Source: Cytophagaceae bacterium (GTDB lineage Bacteria > Bacteroidota > Bacteroidia > Cytophagales > Cyclobacteriaceae). Taken from it: a stretch of 64,000 nt of DNA. The notes under the pieces were generated by a model. That model saw nothing but the letters and a program-made list of their open reading frames with translations, was not told where the DNA came from and did not search any database. Positions 62,269 through 64,000 of this stretch are shown piece after piece. How positions within the stretch are numbered: the stretch's first letter is position 1; each line of letters starts with the position of its first letter. The stretch lies in NCBI GenBank assembly GCA_006969745.1, contig CP030886.1:3259234-3323233 (forward strand). Direction: 5' to 3'. A program made the translations under genes and the position numbers.

Positions 62269-64000
62269 TTATTTATAAGAACGCGTTTTCAGTTCTATGT
62301 TTTCGTATTTCAATTCTTCTTTGTGGAGTTTAGCCTTGGATGGCTCACCTGTGTACTCCCAGGCTGCTACATAAGTGAAGTTTTTATCATCACGCAATGC
62401 CTCACCTTCTTCAGTTTTATATTCCTCTCGGAAGTGTCCACCACACGATTCATTTCTTTCCAGCGCATCTCTGGCAAAAAGTTCGCCTAACTCAAGGAAA
62501 TCAGCCACACGACCTGCTTTTTCTAACTCTTGATTGATTCCATCAGCTGAGCCAGGTACACTTACCTCTTTCCAGAATTGCTCACGCAGTTCTTTGATCT
62601 CAGCAATTGCTTCCTTCAATCCTTTCTCATTACGAGCCATTCCCACTTTGTTCCACATAATCTTTCCGAGTAGCTTGTGGAAATAATCTACCGAGTGTTT
62701 ACCCTTATTGTTTACAAAAAAGTCAACTTGCTCTTTTACGCTTTTCTCTGCCTCTTCAAATTCTTTTGAATCTGTGGATATTTCACCTGTTCTAATATCA
62801 TCAGCGAGGTAATCACCGATGGTGTAAGGCAGCACAAAGTAACCATCGGCAAGCCCTTGCATCAAAGCAGAAGCTCCCAACCTGTTGGCTCCATGGTCAG
62901 AGAAGTTTGCTTCACCGATTGCATAGCAACCAGGTATTGTAGTCATCAGGTTGTAATCCACCCAAACACCGCCCATGGTGTAGTGCACCGCAGGATAAAT
63001 CTTCATTGGAGTTTCGTATGGATTATCAGCTGTGATTTTCTCGTACATCTGAAATAGGTTACCGTACTTGGCTTCTACTACTTTAGTTCCAAGTTCTTTG
63101 ATTTCTTTATCAGATGCATTGTGAAGTCCTTTAACGTTTGCTTCTTCTTGTCCATATCTCATTATGGCTGAACTGAAGTCAAGGTATACTGCCTCTCCCG
63201 TTTCATTGGTGCCTACACCAAAACCTTCATCACATCGTTCTTTTGCAGCCCTTGAAGCTACATCTCGAGGTACAAGATTCCCAAATGAAGGATATCTTCT
63301 TTCCAGGTAATAATCTCTGTCTTCTTCTTTAAGATCAGTTGGTTTAAGCTTTCCCGCACGGATGGCTTCAGCATCCTCTTTCTTTGCCGGCACCCAAATA
63401 CGTCCGTCATTTCTCAATGATTCTGACATTAAAGTCAATTTTGACTGCTGATCACCATGCTGAGGTATGCAGGTAGGGTGAATTTGCGTAAAACATGGGT
63501 TGGCAAAGTAGGCGCCTTTCTTATGGATTTTCCATCCGGCTGAAACATTTGATCCCATGGCATTGGTAGAAAGGAAAAAGACATTTCCGTAACCACCTGA
63601 GCCGACAACAACAGCATGAGCAGAGTGTCTCTCTATTTCACCAGTTACAAGGTTTCTGGCGATTATACCTCTGGCTTTACCATCCACCATTACCAAATCC
63701 ATCATCTCGTGACGGTTATACATGGTAATTTTGCCTTTACCAATCTGACGAGACATGGCAGAGTAAGCACCTAATAGTAATTGCTGTCCTGTCTGGCCTT
63801 TAGCATAGAATGTTCTTGAAACTTGAACACCACCAAAGGATCTGTTGTCAAGCAATCCGCCATAGTCTCTGGCAAATGGAACTCCTTGCGCTACGCATTG
63901 ATCTATGATGTTAGTTGATACTTCAGCCAGTCGGTAGACGTTGGCTTCCCTGGATCGATAATCTCCACCTTTTACAGTATCGTAAAAAAGTCTATAGGTA
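62269..64000 (-). CDS. sdhA: Succinate dehydrogenase/fumarate reductase flavoprotein, 5' end cut by window edge
   Basis: It oxidises succinate to fumarate with covalent FAD. The reading frame continues through the window edge, so the N-terminal FAD-binding GxGxxG region and the FAD-linking histidine are outside. About 576 residues are seen. They include [44 protein letters not shown] and [18 protein letters not shown] with the conserved active-site region. The TTG at 63855 is an internal leucine. The sequence fits the long Bacteroidota type (about 640 residues). It starts the sdhA-sdhB part of the operon. Confidence 0.95.
   Translation of the reverse strand, partial: TYRLFYDTVKGGDYRSREANVYRLAEVSTNIIDQCVAQGVPFARDYGGLLDNRSFGGVQVSRTFYAKGQTGQQLLLGAYSAMSRQIGKGKITMYNRHEMMDLVMVDGKARGIIARNLVTGEIERHSAHAVVVGSGGYGNVFFLSTNAMGSNVSAGWKIHKKGAYFANPCFTQIHPTCIPQHGDQQSKLTLMSESLRNDGRIWVPAKKEDAEAIRAGKLKPTDLKEEDRDYYLERRYPSFGNLVPRDVASRAAKERCDEGFGVGTNETGEAVYLDFSSAIMRYGQEEANVKGLHNASDKEIKELGTKVVEAKYGNLFQMYEKITADNPYETPMKIYPAVHYTMGGVWVDYNLMTTIPGCYAIGEANFSDHGANRLGASALMQGLADGYFVLPYTIGDYLADDIRTGEISTDSKEFEEAEKSVKEQVDFFVNNKGKHSVDYFHKLLGKIMWNKVGMARNEKGLKEAIAEIKELREQFWKEVSVPGSADGINQELEKAGRVADFLELGELFARDALERNESCGGHFREEYKTEEGEALRDDKNFTYVAAWEYTGEPSKAKLHKEELKYENIELKTRSYK

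Overview
The window looks like a chromosomal segment of a Bacteroidota bacterium, most likely a member of the Cytophagales or a close relative. The evidence is a SusC/SusD pair, a protein with a type IX secretion (T9SS) C-terminal sorting domain, several large FtsX/MacB-type permeases of about 800 residues, a DUF7009-like gene, promoters of the TTTG-N19-21-TAnnTTTG kind, and a division/cell-wall (dcw) cluster with typical Bacteroidota gene content. No rRNA, tRNA, CRISPR array, prophage or transposase was seen. Both ends cut a gene: argG at the left and sdhA at the right.

Layout. 0-2.4 kb: argG-argH, overlapping. 2.4-4.8 kb: an orphan TPR hybrid histidine kinase. 5-8.8 kb: a VOC protein, then a molybdenum module (DUF7009-like gene and mobA, divergent from an FdhF/YdeP oxidoreductase). 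8.9-12.2 kb: an SOS-associated peptidase (HMCES type) and a LamG-like T9SS cargo protein. 12.8-17.5 kb: a SusC-SusD nutrient-uptake pair closed by a good terminator. 17.6-23.2 kb: a membrane LytTR regulator, three exported DinB-like proteins, an ArsR-SRPBCC-VOC operon with a readable promoter/operator, an AraC regulator and another VOC protein. 23.2-28.8 kb: a carboxypeptidase-regulatory-domain protein and a serine hydrolase-PadR-permease operon. 29.2-45.7 kb: the dcw cluster mraZ-rsmH-ftsL-pbp(ftsI)-murE-mraY-(four-helix-bundle gene)-murD-ftsW-murG-murC-ftsQ-ftsA-ftsZ. 45.9-48.8 kb: a two-domain M16 protease between copies of one terminator. 48.9-61.3 kb: a PI-PLC-like lipoprotein, a PlsC-type acyltransferase, three more FtsX/MacB permeases, a thioredoxin-TPR protein, a TPR-membrane protein without an output domain and a tiny lipoprotein. 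61.5 kb to the end: sdhB and sdhA.

How the genes work together. The dcw genes make lipid-linked peptidoglycan precursors (murE, mraY, murD, murG, murC) and the septal machine (ftsL, ftsI, ftsW, ftsQ, ftsA, ftsZ). The DNPR motif of MurE predicts meso-diaminopimelate in the peptide stem. MraZ probably controls the cluster through 10-bp repeats just upstream of its own promoter. Most junctions in the cluster are overlapping or nearly so; most of the wider gaps are filled with dispersed inverted-repeat elements or degenerate repeats. mobA supplies the guanylylated molybdenum cofactor that the divergent FdhF/YdeP enzyme needs.

The most unusual observations are a small S23/Avd-like four-helix-bundle gene locked by one-base stop/start overlaps between mraY and murD, a murG reading frame whose conserved first strand begins before any canonical start codon, an ArsR promoter with two matched 16-bp operators, a nested palindrome upstream of the serine hydrolase-PadR-permease operon, and an apparent in-frame repeat insertion in rsmH. 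I found no clear defence system or biosynthetic cluster.
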